NCBI GenBank assembly: GCA_963682175.1 | Contig: OY821775.1 | Coordinates: forward strand, 36,454,053 to 36,518,052 | Reading direction: 5' to 3' | Length of the DNA: 64,000 bases | Origin: Triglochin maritima | Taxonomy: Eukaryota > Streptophyta > Magnoliopsida > Alismatales > Juncaginaceae | Shown: positions 36,020-47,896 of the stretch, one piece after another | Layout: each line of letters opens with the position of its first letter | Position numbering within the stretch: the stretch's first letter is position 1 | Notes under the pieces: model-generated | The model's input: only the letters and a program-made list of their open reading frames with translations | Database searches by the model: none | What the model was told of the DNA's origin: nothing | Made by a program: the position numbers and the translations under genes

Positions 36020-37953
36020 TGAAGGGAATGTGTTCTAAAAGTTTTACTTTTAAATGCCAATTATTATGAATTGAATGAGAAATCATTTTGTTCCTTGTTT
36101 ATGTTATTCGTCTTTTAGAAGTGTTAAGGAAGAGGCTCTTGGTCCTTAACCGTAGAGCTCTAAAAGATATTGGTTTACATAAAACAAAAGATATTCGCAA
36201 TCATGGTAATTAACATGGGACATTAATTACCGAGTTAAGATTGTCGTGTTGGTCATAGATCATTGTAGCTCTACAAGTGAGTGACGACACGGGTATGCAA
36301 AAGAGGAAAATATTACTTCTGTATACTGAATAGACCTAATAAGTAAAATATTATAGAAATGTGTTTCTGTGTCATTAATATTTTACTGTGTCTTTAGGTC
36401 CTTTGATATGAGACTTATATCTAATCACTTAAGGAATACTTAATTAGATCAGTGTCTTGAACTATCGATCAGTGTAGTGTAAAGGCATCGGTTGGTTAAG
36501 TATAACTTTCGTTGGAGAAGATAGTTAGTCAAAAGATTATCATTGCCCCTCTTAATTGAGTGATGATATTAGTGGGCCCCTTGATAAAGCAAAGTTATAA
36601 TGTGCACAATGTGATTTGAGTTAAGTCACATATTTATAACTAGCTTAAAGAGATCAAGAAATGAATACTAATACAAAGATGACACAATACTACTTTGTGT
36701 GTATTCTTAATATCATGAGGCAAGGGACGGACACAAGTGGTGCACTCCATCACTAAATGGATCGGGTTTTGGTTCGAGTGGAATTAAGACATCTAACTAA
36801 TTGGGAGCTATAATGTGTAGCTAGATACCGCTTATAGCTTGTGATATTGAGCTCTTAATATCACTGCCAACTTAGTCTAGATCCTCCCATAGGTCACACC
36901 ACAAAACTGGGAAACAAGAAATGGGGATTTTGAGTTCATAAGGATGTGTCGGGTTTCATGTAGAAAATATGACACATGGGGTGAACAAACAAAATCAAGA
37001 TTATGTTGTGATTAATAACATAATTAGAATCTAAATTAAATTCATATGTGATGTAAATATTATGGGGTGTAATGAGTTGACATTACATAGGATAATATGT
37101 TACATAAGTTGTGAATTTACTACTAATCCCGAAATGTCAAATTTTGTAGGGGTTAAACCAAAATTTGACCAGTCTGCAGTACTGTGCAAAAGTCAACTGA
37201 TGAATAGTACTGGTCAACCGATGAACAGTAACCGGTCGACCGATGAACAGTACCGGTCCATGATGAACAGTACCGGTCGACCGATGAACAGTAACGGTCG
37301 ACCGGTCCAGACGGTTTTCTGCAGAATTAATTTAAGAATTAATTAGATCATGCATGGAATTGGTCCATAATTGATTTAATTCGTGGTTAATATTATTTAT
37401 TAATAAATAATGGATGGTTAGATGGAATTTTGCATGGGATCATGGGCAAGAGGTTGCACATGAATAGGTAATTTGGAGAGAACCTATAAATACAAGGTTA
37501 TCTCATTACCTCCTTAATTTAATTCATTATTTTCTTGAGCAAAATTCTCTCTCCATAATTCTCCACGAAAATTCCTTAATTCTTAAGTTTAGTTTTAGTT
37601 CTAGAGATCATCTTCTCAAGGGAACTAAAGAGGGGTTAGTAATTGGATTCTAAACCCTATTGGAGATTGAGAGACTAGCTTTTCTCTCTCCAATCTTGTT
37701 TAGAGTTTGGTGAAATCTCGGAGGCATCCGGCGCAGCGAGGAGCATCCCCAACGTCTTCGGATCATCAAGAAGTTTTAGAGAACTTCTAGGTATGAATTT
37801 CGGAGTCCCATGTTTGTTTTAATAAAAGTTTTAAAACTAGTTATTGAAACAAACCGATGCATGCATGAAACGAATCGTAGAAAATTGTAAAAATCCTTAT
37901 TATACATAAAAATTCCGAAAATATATATGTATAATTAAATTAGAAATCCTACA
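36020..37953 (+). repeat. 5' LTR of copia element B (1934 bp)
   Basis: Begins TGAAGGGAATG and ends AAATCCTACA. TATA box TATAAATA at 37485-37492. About 170-290 bases upstream of it (37198-37312) is a short array of ACCGGTCGACCGATGAACAG units. An apparent 94-aa ORF over the array is a by-product. Confidence 0.92.
37198..37312. repeat. GGTCGACC-containing short tandem array in copia B U3 region
   Basis: Five to six units of GGTCGACCGATGAACAGTA and variants (GGTCAACCGATGAACAGTA, GGTCCATGATGAACAGTA) upstream of the TATA box. The same array recurs at 44449-44563 in the other LTR. Confidence 0.9.
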
Positions 37954-37954
37954 G

Positions 37955-37966
37955 TGGTATCAGAGC
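37955..37966 (+). other. primer binding site, initiator tRNA-Met, copia B
   Basis: TGGTATCAGAGC, the standard plant initiator tRNA-Met complement, one base after the LTR end. Confidence 0.93.
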
Positions 37967-39462
37967 TTAGGGTTCAATTTTCTCATGATTTATGGTTGTA
38001 AACAAATCTAGTTTACCATCTAGGATTTAAACAATTCGTTTTACCGGTTTTTCGGTCTTTAAATGTTTGTTGAAATAATTCTTTATAATAATTCGTTTTA
38101 AATGTTTTGAATGTTTAAAACATGACATATAATTATTAGAATTATGATTTAGACATAAGTCTAACTTGCAATAATTTCGTTTTAAGTATAAACGATTATT
38201 TTGTAAGAGAATCAACAAAACCGAAAAACTGCGATTCATCTTTCCATTGGAAATTGGATGAACAGCGGTTCATAATTAATTTGTGAACTATGGATGTATG
38301 AAAAATATTTTTAATGGATTTCAAAATATTTTTCAAAGAATTGTTGAGAATTCTAGATGATTGATAAACTAGATTATATAGTTTATAGCGATATTGCGTC
38401 CATGGATGCTCGAATTGTATTTGCAGGAATTGTGGGTTTATATGTTCCAAATCAGAAGCTATGAATGTATGTCATTATTATTATACAGGGGCTTATGTAT
38501 GTAAAAGCCATATTCTCTATTTTCTATCTTTAGAATTGCATTTGCATGTGAGAGGTTTTTACATAGGACTTGCACTAGTTTGTTTTTATCGAATGTGAGG
38601 AGCATGTTTATTTTTCTGTAAAATCTACATCTCCGGTGCAAGAGGAAGTCGCCGAATAGCGCATTGATCGAGGATCGAGGATCAGGGATCGAAGATCAAG
38701 GATCAAAGGGAACATATAAACTCACACGATATGGATTGTGTGAATGTTTAATTTCTGTTTTTATAATTTCTGCTATGCATGTGATGAATGGTGAATGTTA
38801 GGATGTGTATAAATTTTAATATGCATGATAAACTAAAGTACAAAATCACATGTTGATAAATGAAATTGTCCAACAAAAATTAAGATTAATTTTTCCTTCT
38901 TATTTCATCCACTAGCAGCCATTGATCGAGGGATACTCTGCTCGCCCTTAGCGGGAGATAGCTCCCTCTATCTTTGGGAATAGTGGGAGATATAAAGGTT
39001 GTCTGTTGTTGTGCCACAATTAAATATATGAGGTGTGTTTCACCCTAGTGAACCCCAAGTATGTTTAGTTGTGAATACAATAGATAAACGTATCTCGTAT
39101 CAAATGAAAATAAGTTTTCTTAACATTACCTAGAGCCCTCGCTCGGTTTTGGGAAAAAGTTTTTCTTACGAGGATAGGTCGTATTCCCTCATAATTAAAA
39201 CGACAAGAATCACAAGAGTTTGAAGATGCTAATATTGCTAAAATTCAAAAAGGTTGTGATTAGAAAATGTTTTTCTTACCTTGATGTTGTAATGTATTCG
39301 ATAGCCCTTAGCTAGTCTATATTACAATTGATGGGATCTTGGATTACTGCATTTACGGGCAAGATTTTATTTGCAGTATTTACATCATATTCGATATATA
39401 TATGTATGTATGTATTAAAACATAAAATTGACATTAAAACCTATATAATTTATTTTGTAGAA
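37967..39462 (+). other. leader of copia element B
   Basis: About 1.5 kb of AT-rich, ORF-poor sequence between the primer site and gag. Its second part (from about 38309) is homologous to the leader of copia element C (50196-51296), including the conserved CATTGATCGAGGGATACTCT block near 38920. Confidence 0.7.
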
Positions 39463-42400
39463 ATGTCAAATATCCAACCAATTGTGCGATCTATGATCGA
39501 AAAGAACCCTTTGCAAAATGATGGCTCAAACTTCATGAAATGGCAACTCAATCTCAATATCGTGTTGAGGTTTGAAAAACTATCTCATATTTTGGATAGT
39601 GAAATCCCAAAATTAAATGAGAAGGCAACCGATAAAGAGAAAGAGGCGATAGCCAAGTGGGAAGACCAAGAGAACCAAGTTCACGGTCTTATACTAGCAT
39701 CCATGGGTGACTCGCTTCAAGCGAAATACTTGGATTCAAAACCCAAGAAGACCATGGAGGCTCTAACAAAGATGTTCATGGATAGTGCCCTAAAGGAGCG
39801 CTATAAGACCACCATCGCACTCACAATGTGCCATATGGTGGAGGGAACATCGGTATCTATGCATTTTCTCACGATGCAAGGATACCTTGAGAAATTGTCG
39901 AAGCTCTCTTCTCCAATGCCAGTGGACATTGCCGAAGATCTAATTCTTGGCTCTCTAGCCCCGTCCTTTAAGGATTTTGTGATGCACTATCATGTGCGTG
40001 AAAAAGGGTGAGTCTTGAGGAGCTTCACAACGCTCTCAAAACGGCTGAAGTTGATATGGGCAAGAGTAGGGACCATGAGGTCCTTGCTATCCATAAGAAG
40101 AGCAAAAAGATCAACAAAGGTAAAGGCAAATTTACCAAAGATACGTCAATCAAGAGCAAGGGAGTAGGAGGTGCTCATGAGAGTGCCTCAAGGGGGAAAT
40201 CTTACAAATCTCCAACTCCCAACACGGAGTGCTTTCACTGCGGTGAAAAGGGACACATCCGACCGAATTGCCCCAAGTACAAGGAAGACCTTGAAAATGG
40301 GATGATTGAACGTAGGCGCCCGAGAAGTGCCATAGGTATGTTTGTTATTGAGATAAATTTAATCACCTCTATCCTTGATTTGGTAATGGTTACCGGATCT
40401 TGTGCTCACATAATCTTGATGTGCAGCTATTGAAGGATAGGAAGGAACTCGTTGGGAACGAGATGATATTGAAGATTGGAAATAGTACAAGCATCGCTGC
40501 GATTGTACAAGATTCTATGGAACTTCAATAGTCTAGTGATTTAAATTTATGCTTTGTAGAATGTTTGTTATGTACCTTCGATTAGCAAGAACATTTCTGT
40601 ATCAAGTTTTAGATATGGATAAATTTTAATAAATATTTTAATTCTTGCTTGTCTATATCGAAGAATGGAATTTTCTATGCAAATACATTCATATAGAATG
40701 TTTTCTATTTGCTTGAAATAAATAATAAACAAACAATAACAAAAGAGAAACTAAGATAACTCACGTGAATGATACAATCTTGTAGCACTATCGGATTGGT
40801 CAAATAAATGACCAAGAGACCTTTCAAGAAGAAAGGAACGAAAATGAATAACTAATTGGATATGATACATTCTAATGTATGTGGTCCGATAAGTACAAGT
40901 GCAAGGGACGGTTTAAGGTACCTCATTTTGTTCACGGACAACTATAGTCATTATGGCTGTATTTGTCTAATGGGAAGCAAAAATGAATTCTTTGACAAGT
41001 TCAAGGAATTCGAGGATGAAGTAGTGAACCGACTCAACAAGAATATCGAGTCTCTATGAAAGGTTCGTAGGGGTGAGTGCTTAGAATACCTAATTTGACT
41101 CATTCCTAAAGTAGGAACAGGATATTGCTCGACATGGTTCGATCAATAATGAGTCAATTTAAATTGCCGATTTACTTTTGGAATTATGCACTACAAATAA
41201 ATGACAAACTCACTAAATAATGTTCCATCCAAATCCGTGGAGAAAATGGTTTATGAGCTATGGAGTTGAAAGACACCTAAGCTCAACTTTCTCAAGATTT
41301 GGGGATTGTGAGGTCTACGTCGAGAAATTGATGTCGACCAAACTTCAACCAAAAACGGATTAAGTGCTTCTTTATAGGTTATCCTCATGTGACAAGAGGA
41401 TACTACTTTTTCATATCACCTCCAATCGAAAGATTGTAGAGAGGGATATGGTGTTTCTAGAATTTCTGGAAAAGATAGAAAAGTAGTGGGAGTAGAGTTA
41501 AGCTTGAGGAAACTCAAGATACTCTACAAGATCATGATGTGAATATTGCATTCGAGATCATGAAGGCCCAGCCGAGATTCATTTGGTTAGTGGGAGCATG
41601 AGCGAGAGATCCTTACAAGAAATTGTGAGAGAATCTCAATCATCCTCACCTAGTGTGCGTTCGAGAGTCGAACATGAACCTATTCCTCAAGAAATTGTGG
41701 AAGAAGTTCGAGAGACACAAAAAGAACCAAAAGAACTAAGAAGGTCAATGAGGGAAAGGAAGAAACCCAATAAGTATGTGGGACTTCATGAGATCATGGT
41801 ACTAGATACCAAAGATCCCTCGACCTTCCGAGAAGCAATAGAAAAGACTCCAAACTATGGCTCAAGGCCATAAAATCCGAAATATAATCCATGTATGATA
41901 ATCGAGTGTATAACTTGATTTGCCTTCCTCAAGAGAAAATGTCATTTATTATAAATGAACTTTTAGGAGGAAGATGGACATGGATAGTAACTTGACAACC
42001 TACAAAGCTAGGCTTGTAGCAAAAGGTCATACTCGAATTCAAGAAATTGACTTTGATGAAACTTTTGAGAAGTTGTCATGATAAAATCTATTCGGATTAT
42101 GCTCACTATTACCGCATTTCACAATTGTGGGATATGGAAGATGGATATCAGAATGGCGTTCCTTAAACAGGAACTTGGAGGAGGATATGTACATGGTACA
42201 ACCTCAAGGTTTTGATGATCCAAATAGTAGCGAGAGGAAATGCAAGTTTCGAGAATCCATTTCTGGATTGAAGCAAGCATAAAGGAGTTGGAACAAACGC
42301 TTTGACGAAGAGGTGAAGAAAATTCACTTCATTCAAAGTAAAGGAGTACCTTGTATATACAAGGAGATTAGTGGGAGCCATGTAGTACTTCTGATCTTAT

Positions 42401-43189
42401 ATGTCGATGACATATTGCTCATGAGCAATCATATACCTTAGCATTAGCAAACGAGAAATTTCATTGAAATCGGCATTTCAATGAAAAGAAAAGGATGAGG
42501 CTCAACCTATCTTGAAAATCAAGATACATTGAGATACATCCCGTAGACTCATTGGCTTCAGTCAACGTGCATACATTGACAAGGTCTTTGAAATGTTCAG
42601 GGTGAACAATTCCGATATGGACAATATGCCAATAAGTATGAGTATAGGTGTGCAACTCAAGAAGTCACAATGTGCTCAATCACACAAAGACTTGGAGTAC
42701 ATGAAGGTATCCCTTATGCTTTGGCAAAAGGAAGGACCATGTACACAATGACTTGCACAAGACTCAATATCTCGTATGCTCTAAACGTGACAAGTGGTCA
42801 CCAATCCAACGCAAGTCCTAATCGTAGGATTGTGGTCAAGAATATTCTGAAGTACCTTAACCGGACTAAAGATAAGGTTCTTGTTTATGGAAGACAAAGG
42901 AGAAAATAGCCGAGGGCTGTTTTGATGCAATTCTTATAGGAATTCTAGACAATAAGAGGTTGGAGTGATGATGCGTCATCATTATCGAAGGTGGAGGTAT
43001 GAGCTAGTGTAGTTAGGAGTAATATCACTACAGCTAACTCAACCACCAACGAAAGACAAAATAAATAAATAGGTGGACACAACAGTGGCACAACTGATCC
43101 ATTTAACAAACCTTCATACCAAGCTAAGAGACGAAATATATTTCGAGTCCATGGATCCGAGGGTCCATGTGGATTGGCTTGATAGGTGA
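39463..43189 (+). pseudogene. degenerate copia gag-pol, element B
   Basis: Gag starts at ATG 39463 (MSNIQPIVRSMIEKNPLQND). It breaks by frameshift near 40010, then continues to a zinc knuckle (CFHCGEKGHIRPNC, near 40230). The protease motif is damaged (VTGSCAHI where element C has DTGSCAHI). Integrase, reverse transcriptase and RNase H survive only as short blocks (40856-41059, 41583-41873, 41970-42430, 42670-42909), separated by stops, frameshifts and deletions. The conserved integrase stretch RTDRGGE, open in element C, is destroyed here. The product cannot be a working polyprotein. Confidence 0.88.
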
Positions 43190-43257
43190 TTTGGGAAGGT
43201 TACCTTGGTTATTATTGTTTTATGCATTGAGTATGTATGAGAAAGAAAACTTTAATA

Positions 43258-43269
43258 ACAAGTGGGAGA
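43258..43269 (+). other. polypurine tract of copia B
   Basis: ACAAGTGGGAGA immediately before the TTG/TGA start of the LTR; the same sequence precedes the LTR of copia C at 55475-55486. Confidence 0.75.
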
Positions 43270-43270
43270 T

Positions 43271-45204
43271 TGAAGGGAATGTGTTCTAAAAGTTTTACTT
43301 TTAAATGCCAATTATTATGAATTGAATGAGAAATCATTTTGTTCCTTGTTTATGTTATTCGTCTTTTAGAAGTGTTAAGGAAGAGGCTCTTGGTCCTTAA
43401 CCGTAGAGCTCTAAAAGATATTGGTTTACATAAAACAAAAGATATTCGCAATCATGGTAATTAACATGGGACATTAATTACCGAGTTAAGATTGTCGTGT
43501 TGGTCATAGATCATTGTAGCTCTACAAGTGAGTGACGACACGGGTATGCAAAAGAGGAAAATATTACTTCTGTATACTGAATAGACCTAATAAGTAAAAT
43601 ATTATAGAAATGTGTTTCTGTGTCATTAATATTTTACTGTGTCTTTAGGTCCTTTGATATGAGACTTATATCTAATCACTTAAGGAATACTTAATTAGAT
43701 CAGTGTCTTGAACTATCGATCAGTGTAGTGTAAAGGCATCGGTTGGTTAAGTATAACTTTCGTTGGAGAAGATAGTTAGTCAAAAGATTATCATTGCCCC
43801 TCTTAATTGAGTGATGATATTAGTGGGCCCCTTGATAAAGCAAAGTTATAATGTGCACAATGTGATTTGAGTTAAGTCACATATTTATAACTAGCTTAAA
43901 GAGATCAAGAAATGAATACTAATACAAAGATGACACAATACTACTTTGTGTGTATTCTTAATATCATGAGGCAAGGGACGGACACAAGTGGTGCACTCCA
44001 TCACTAAATGGATCGGGTTTTGGTTCGAGTGGAATTAAGACATCTAACTAATTGGGAGCTATAATGTGTAGCTAGATACCGCTTATAGCTTGTGATATTG
44101 AGCTCTTAATATCACTGCCAACTTAGTCTAGATCCTCCCATAGGTCACACCACAAAACTGGGAAACAAGAAATGGGGATTTTGAGTTCATAAGGATGTGT
44201 CGGGTTTCATGTAGAAAATATGACACATGGGGTGAACAAACAAAATCAAGATTATGTTGTGATTAATAACATAATTAGAATCTAAATTAAATTCATATGT
44301 GATGTAAATATTATGGGGTGTAATGAGTTGACATTACATAGGATAATATGTTACATAAGTTGTGAATTTACTACTAATCCCGAAATGTCAAATTTTGTAG
44401 GGGTTAAACCAAAATTTGACCAGTCTGCAGTACTGTGCAAAAGTCAACTGATGAATAGTACTGGTCAACCGATGAACAGTAACCGGTCGACCGATGAACA
44501 GTACCGGTCCATGATGAACAGTACCGGTCGACCGATGAACAGTAACGGTCGACCGGTCCAGACGGTTTTCTGCAGAATTAATTTAAGAATTAATTAGATC
44601 ATGCATGGAATTGGTCCATAATTGATTTAATTCGTGGTTAATATTATTTATTAATAAATAATGGATGGTTAGATGGAATTTTGCATGGGATCATGGGCAA
44701 GAGGTTGCACATGAATAGGTAATTTGGAGAGAACCTATAAATACAAGGTTATCTCATTACCTCCTTAATTTAATTCATTATTTTCTTGAGCAAAATTCTC
44801 TCTCCATAATTCTCCACGAAAATTCCTTAATTCTTAAGTTTAGTTTTAGTTCTAGAGATCATCTTCTCAAGGGAACTAAAGAGGGGTTAGTAATTGGATT
44901 CTAAACCCTATTGGAGATTGAGAGACTAGCTTTTCTCTCTCCAATCTTGTTTAGAGTTTGGTGAAATCTCGGAGGCATCCGGCGCAGCGAGGAGCATCCC
45001 CAACGTCTTCGGATCATCAAGAAGTTTTAGAGAACTTCTAGGTATGAATTTCGGAGTCCCATGTTTGTTTTAATAAAAGTTTTAAAACTAGTTATTGAAA
45101 CAAACCGATGCATGCATGAAACGAATCGTAGAAAATTGTAAAAATCCTTATTATACATAAAAATTCCGAAAATATATATGTATAATTAAATTAGAAATCC
45201 TACA
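43271..45204 (+). repeat. second LTR of copia element B (1934 bp)
   Basis: Copy of 36020-37953 with no difference seen by eye, including TATA box (44736-44743) and palindrome array (44449-44563). Confidence 0.92.
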
Positions 45205-45276
45205 GTGGTATCAGAGCTTAGGGTTCAATTTTCTCATGATTTATGGTTGTAAACAAATCTAGTTTACCATCTAGGA
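45205..45276 (+). repeat. extra primer site and leader start after the second copia B LTR
   Basis: Repeats 37954-38025 exactly, including TGGTATCAGAGC at 45206-45217. A 3' LTR should be followed by host flank, so this is the start of a second internal region, cut off at CTAGGA (45276). Confidence 0.92.
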
Positions 45277-45345
45277 GAATTCCTATAATGTCTCAGTTTG
45301 ATGTCTCAGTTTGATGTCTCAGAATTCCAAAGGTTCCTATAATGT
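45277..45345. other. junction with filler repeats between copia leader and gag relic
   Basis: Four copies of ATGTCTCAG(TTTG), two GAATTCC and two GGTTCCTATA/ATTCCTATA blocks occur in about 70 bases before the homology to gag settles at TGATGACCAACATATGATCC. The copied blocks resemble the adjacent gag sequence (compare 3455-3490). This looks like templated filler at a repaired break. Confidence 0.75.
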
Positions 45346-45585
45346 CTCAGTTTGATGACCAACATATGATCCGACGTAACTAGATGGTGGTCTAGCAGTC
45401 GATGCCTCTCTCATATTACTCCAATATGAAGAATTCTCAGTCACACAATTAAGATTATAGCAACCATACGAGGTGTTCGTCTGATCCACCCCAGGTTGCA
45501 TGGGTCCGGAATACCAGGAAGAATTGTCTTGGTCCCAACAATGATATGGATGGTCGCCCATGTAACTATCCATCCCAACAAACAA
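45337..45585 (-). pseudogene. N-terminal fragment of Athila-like gag (duplicate)
   Basis: Encodes the first ~80 residues of the gag found at 46600-47857 and 2186-3697 (YMGDHPYHCWDQDNSSWYSG...YVGSYVGHQTETL) and is then cut by the filler junction. The sequence above it (45586-46560) repeats the family leader, so it is the end of an internal tandem duplication. Confidence 0.82.
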
Positions 45586-46605
45586 CTCTCGAGTCGTCCA
45601 CTCTCACCATTACGAGGCTAAGCTCGCAAAAAGTGCTTGACTCGACCCTAAAACACTAACAGAGAGTGTAAAGGGGAGGAGACTATAACGTAGAAGAAGG
45701 TGAGAAGAAGATGAATCAGAGGAGAAGGGAAGAATCCCTAAATCTAGCGTGGGTAATGAGATCAGGTAGAAGCCTAACTAGCAAGCACAACTCAAACAAT
45801 GTAAGGCAATGGGTCCTTAGGCTAGACGACGCCTAACTTCGAGGTCACTAGCCTCGACATGCCTCACCTCCCTACAACGAGGACCACAATGCCCAGCAAG
45901 TGATACCAGATCGGGAGATCTAGTACCTCTTACTATCGACAAGGTAGACAATGCCGATCAGGCCATGGCGGTCTCAACTAGATTACTTTCCTAGTGCGTC
46001 CGAAATCCTAGGGCCAATGTCTACTTGCTTTTAGTTAAAACTTGATTAAGAGTGATTTTTGGGGTGAAGTAGCATTTTGATCCGAAATCTAGCAATCAAC
46101 GCTCCAATCAAATGCTCAACTCACTCTTGTCCTGATGCAATTCCTACTAACTAATGCATGGGCATACAAGATGCATGAATGAGTGTAGGAAATGCGTACC
46201 TCACGCCAGCGCTCAACAACTGAAAATAAAGCTAAAAGAAAAGACAACTACGTGCCTAAGTCAAGTACATGATGCGTGACCTAAACAAGTAAGAATGTCT
46301 AGTCTTTTGATTTAGATTTTAAGGCCAAGTTGATTAATGGGGATTGGTTTAATGATCTAGGAGCAAACTAGAAATCAGAACATGCAAGATTGTGCTCGCA
46401 GATAACTAATATCAAAGTACAAACTATCAGAACAAAACTGAGACCAAGCAAAGCTTACCAGGCCGCCAATTGGCGGTCCCAGACCGCTGATTGGCGGTCC
46501 CTGATGAAGCTTTTGTGCTCCAACTCGTCCAGTAGCCTCCCCTTGATCCAAAGGTCCCCTGAAACAAACAAAAACTAAAAACAAATCTTAGCGGCTGGTG
46601 GGTCG
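45586..46605 (-). repeat. duplicated leader of Athila-like element (copy 1)
   Basis: Homologous to 47897-48905 at an offset of about 2283 bases, with small indels (for example a gap near 46075 where copy 2 has about 70 more bases). Contains paired CCGCCAATTGGCGG palindromes at 46461-46500. Confidence 0.82.
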
Positions 46606-47896
46606 GAACGAGGTCAAGCACCTCGTTATGCATGTCCAACTCACCAGGAGAACAGGAAGTGGGTCTCATACCCAAAGTATCCTCCAAGGAACTCCTAATA
46701 CCCTTATGAGCAATGTAGTTGTTTGATGTTCCATCATTTCCAAGATGATCAGGAACAATAGTGAGAGGCAAACTCTCATTAGGTTGTTTGAAATTGAGGG
46801 TACTAGGGAGCTCTTGCTCCACCAGAGGTGAGTCCTTAAGAGGCAAAACATGAAGATCATGTGGCTCAAGGGTCACGTGACAAAAAGATAAGGCACAATC
46901 CTGTGCCGACTTATAATGAAGTTGGTCCAAGTTATTCTCAATTTGAATCGAATCCTCCACTAAGTGATCGTGAATTGAAACCCCAAGTCCCTCAAACTGA
47001 CTAGGAGTTTGACTTTGAAAGATTGTGCTTTGAATTTGTGGATATGGTGGTGGTTCGATTTCAGAAGATAAATCCTCATGTTGACAAGAAAGGTTACCCT
47101 CCTCACGTTCATGGAATTGTTGGGTCATTTGACTCACTTGCATTTCCATATTTTGCAAGGAATTCAAGTTGGACTTCAATAAAGTTTGAGTGGTTTCCAT
47201 GAACGTTTGGAGGGTTTGTTTTAAGGAATCAAATTTGGGGTCAACAGTGAGGTCCAAGTCAGAGCTTGGGAAATTTTGGGGTTGGGTGTTGATTGGCTGA
47301 GAATGAGTCCAATGATTTGGAGTGGGGTGTTGGTAGAATTCTGGGTATTCGGGAGGAGGATACTGGGGTGAACATGAAGTATAAGAATTTGGATATGAAT
47401 TGTCTCCCCATGAATCCATCACTCTCGGAATGTACGCGGATGCGTAATGGTCATAATGAGCATTTTGGGAAAATGTAGGCTCATACTCAGGCTCTGGGGG
47501 AACATAAGGACATTCCCTAGAGACATGACCACTCAACCCACAACAGTCGCATGGTACGGCTACTGGAGCCACCGGTACAAACATGTCGTCTGCGGTACGC
47601 ATGAAAGAGGCCAAAGTTTCTTGCAATGTCTCGGTTTGATGACCAGTGTATGATCCGACGAAACTAGATTGTGGTCTAGCAGTCGGTGCCTCTCTCATGT
47701 TACCCCAATATGAAGATTGCTCAGTCACACAATTGCGATCATCCCAACCATACGGGGTGTTAGTCTTTGCCACCCCAGGTTGCATGGGTCCGGAGTACCA
47801 GGGAGAATTGTCCTGGTCCCAACAATGATATGGATGGTCGCCCATGTAACCATCCATCTCAAGAAAAACTCTCAAGTCGACCACTCTCACCACCAC
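46427..47896 (-). pseudogene. chimeric Athila-like gag fused to duplicated leader
   Basis: From the family start (MDGYMGDHPYH at 47857) the frame follows the gag of element A, including the zinc knuckle CDCCGLSGHVSREC. It continues to about 46606, where the last ~80 residues of the normal protein (PVGWRVWIDDHNF... onward) are replaced by translated leader sequence (LRFVFSFCLFQGTFGS...). The frame stays open only by chance across the duplication breakpoint. Element A shows the intact form. The 13 extra residues before MDGY are probably not used. Confidence 0.8.

Larger units (their letters stand above)
36020..45204 (+). mobile_element. Ty1/copia element B, full length, matching LTRs
   Basis: LTR 36020-37953, initiator-tRNA-Met primer site 37955-37966, degenerate gag-pol, purine tract, LTR 43271-45204. 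Both LTRs are 1934 bp and I found no difference between them. The left flank is the interrupted chromovirus pol. The right LTR is not followed by chromovirus sequence but by a second primer site and leader start (45205-45276), so this is not a simple insertion. The interior carries many stops and frameshifts. Confidence 0.87.

Noticed and set aside
37062..37346. 94-aa ORF present twice (also 44313-44597)
   Set aside because: It is translated LTR sequence including the palindrome array; duplication reflects the two LTRs, not a conserved protein.
36015..45281. 5-bp target duplication around copia B
   Set aside because: Left flank AAGGG is not repeated after the second LTR, which is followed by the element's own primer site.
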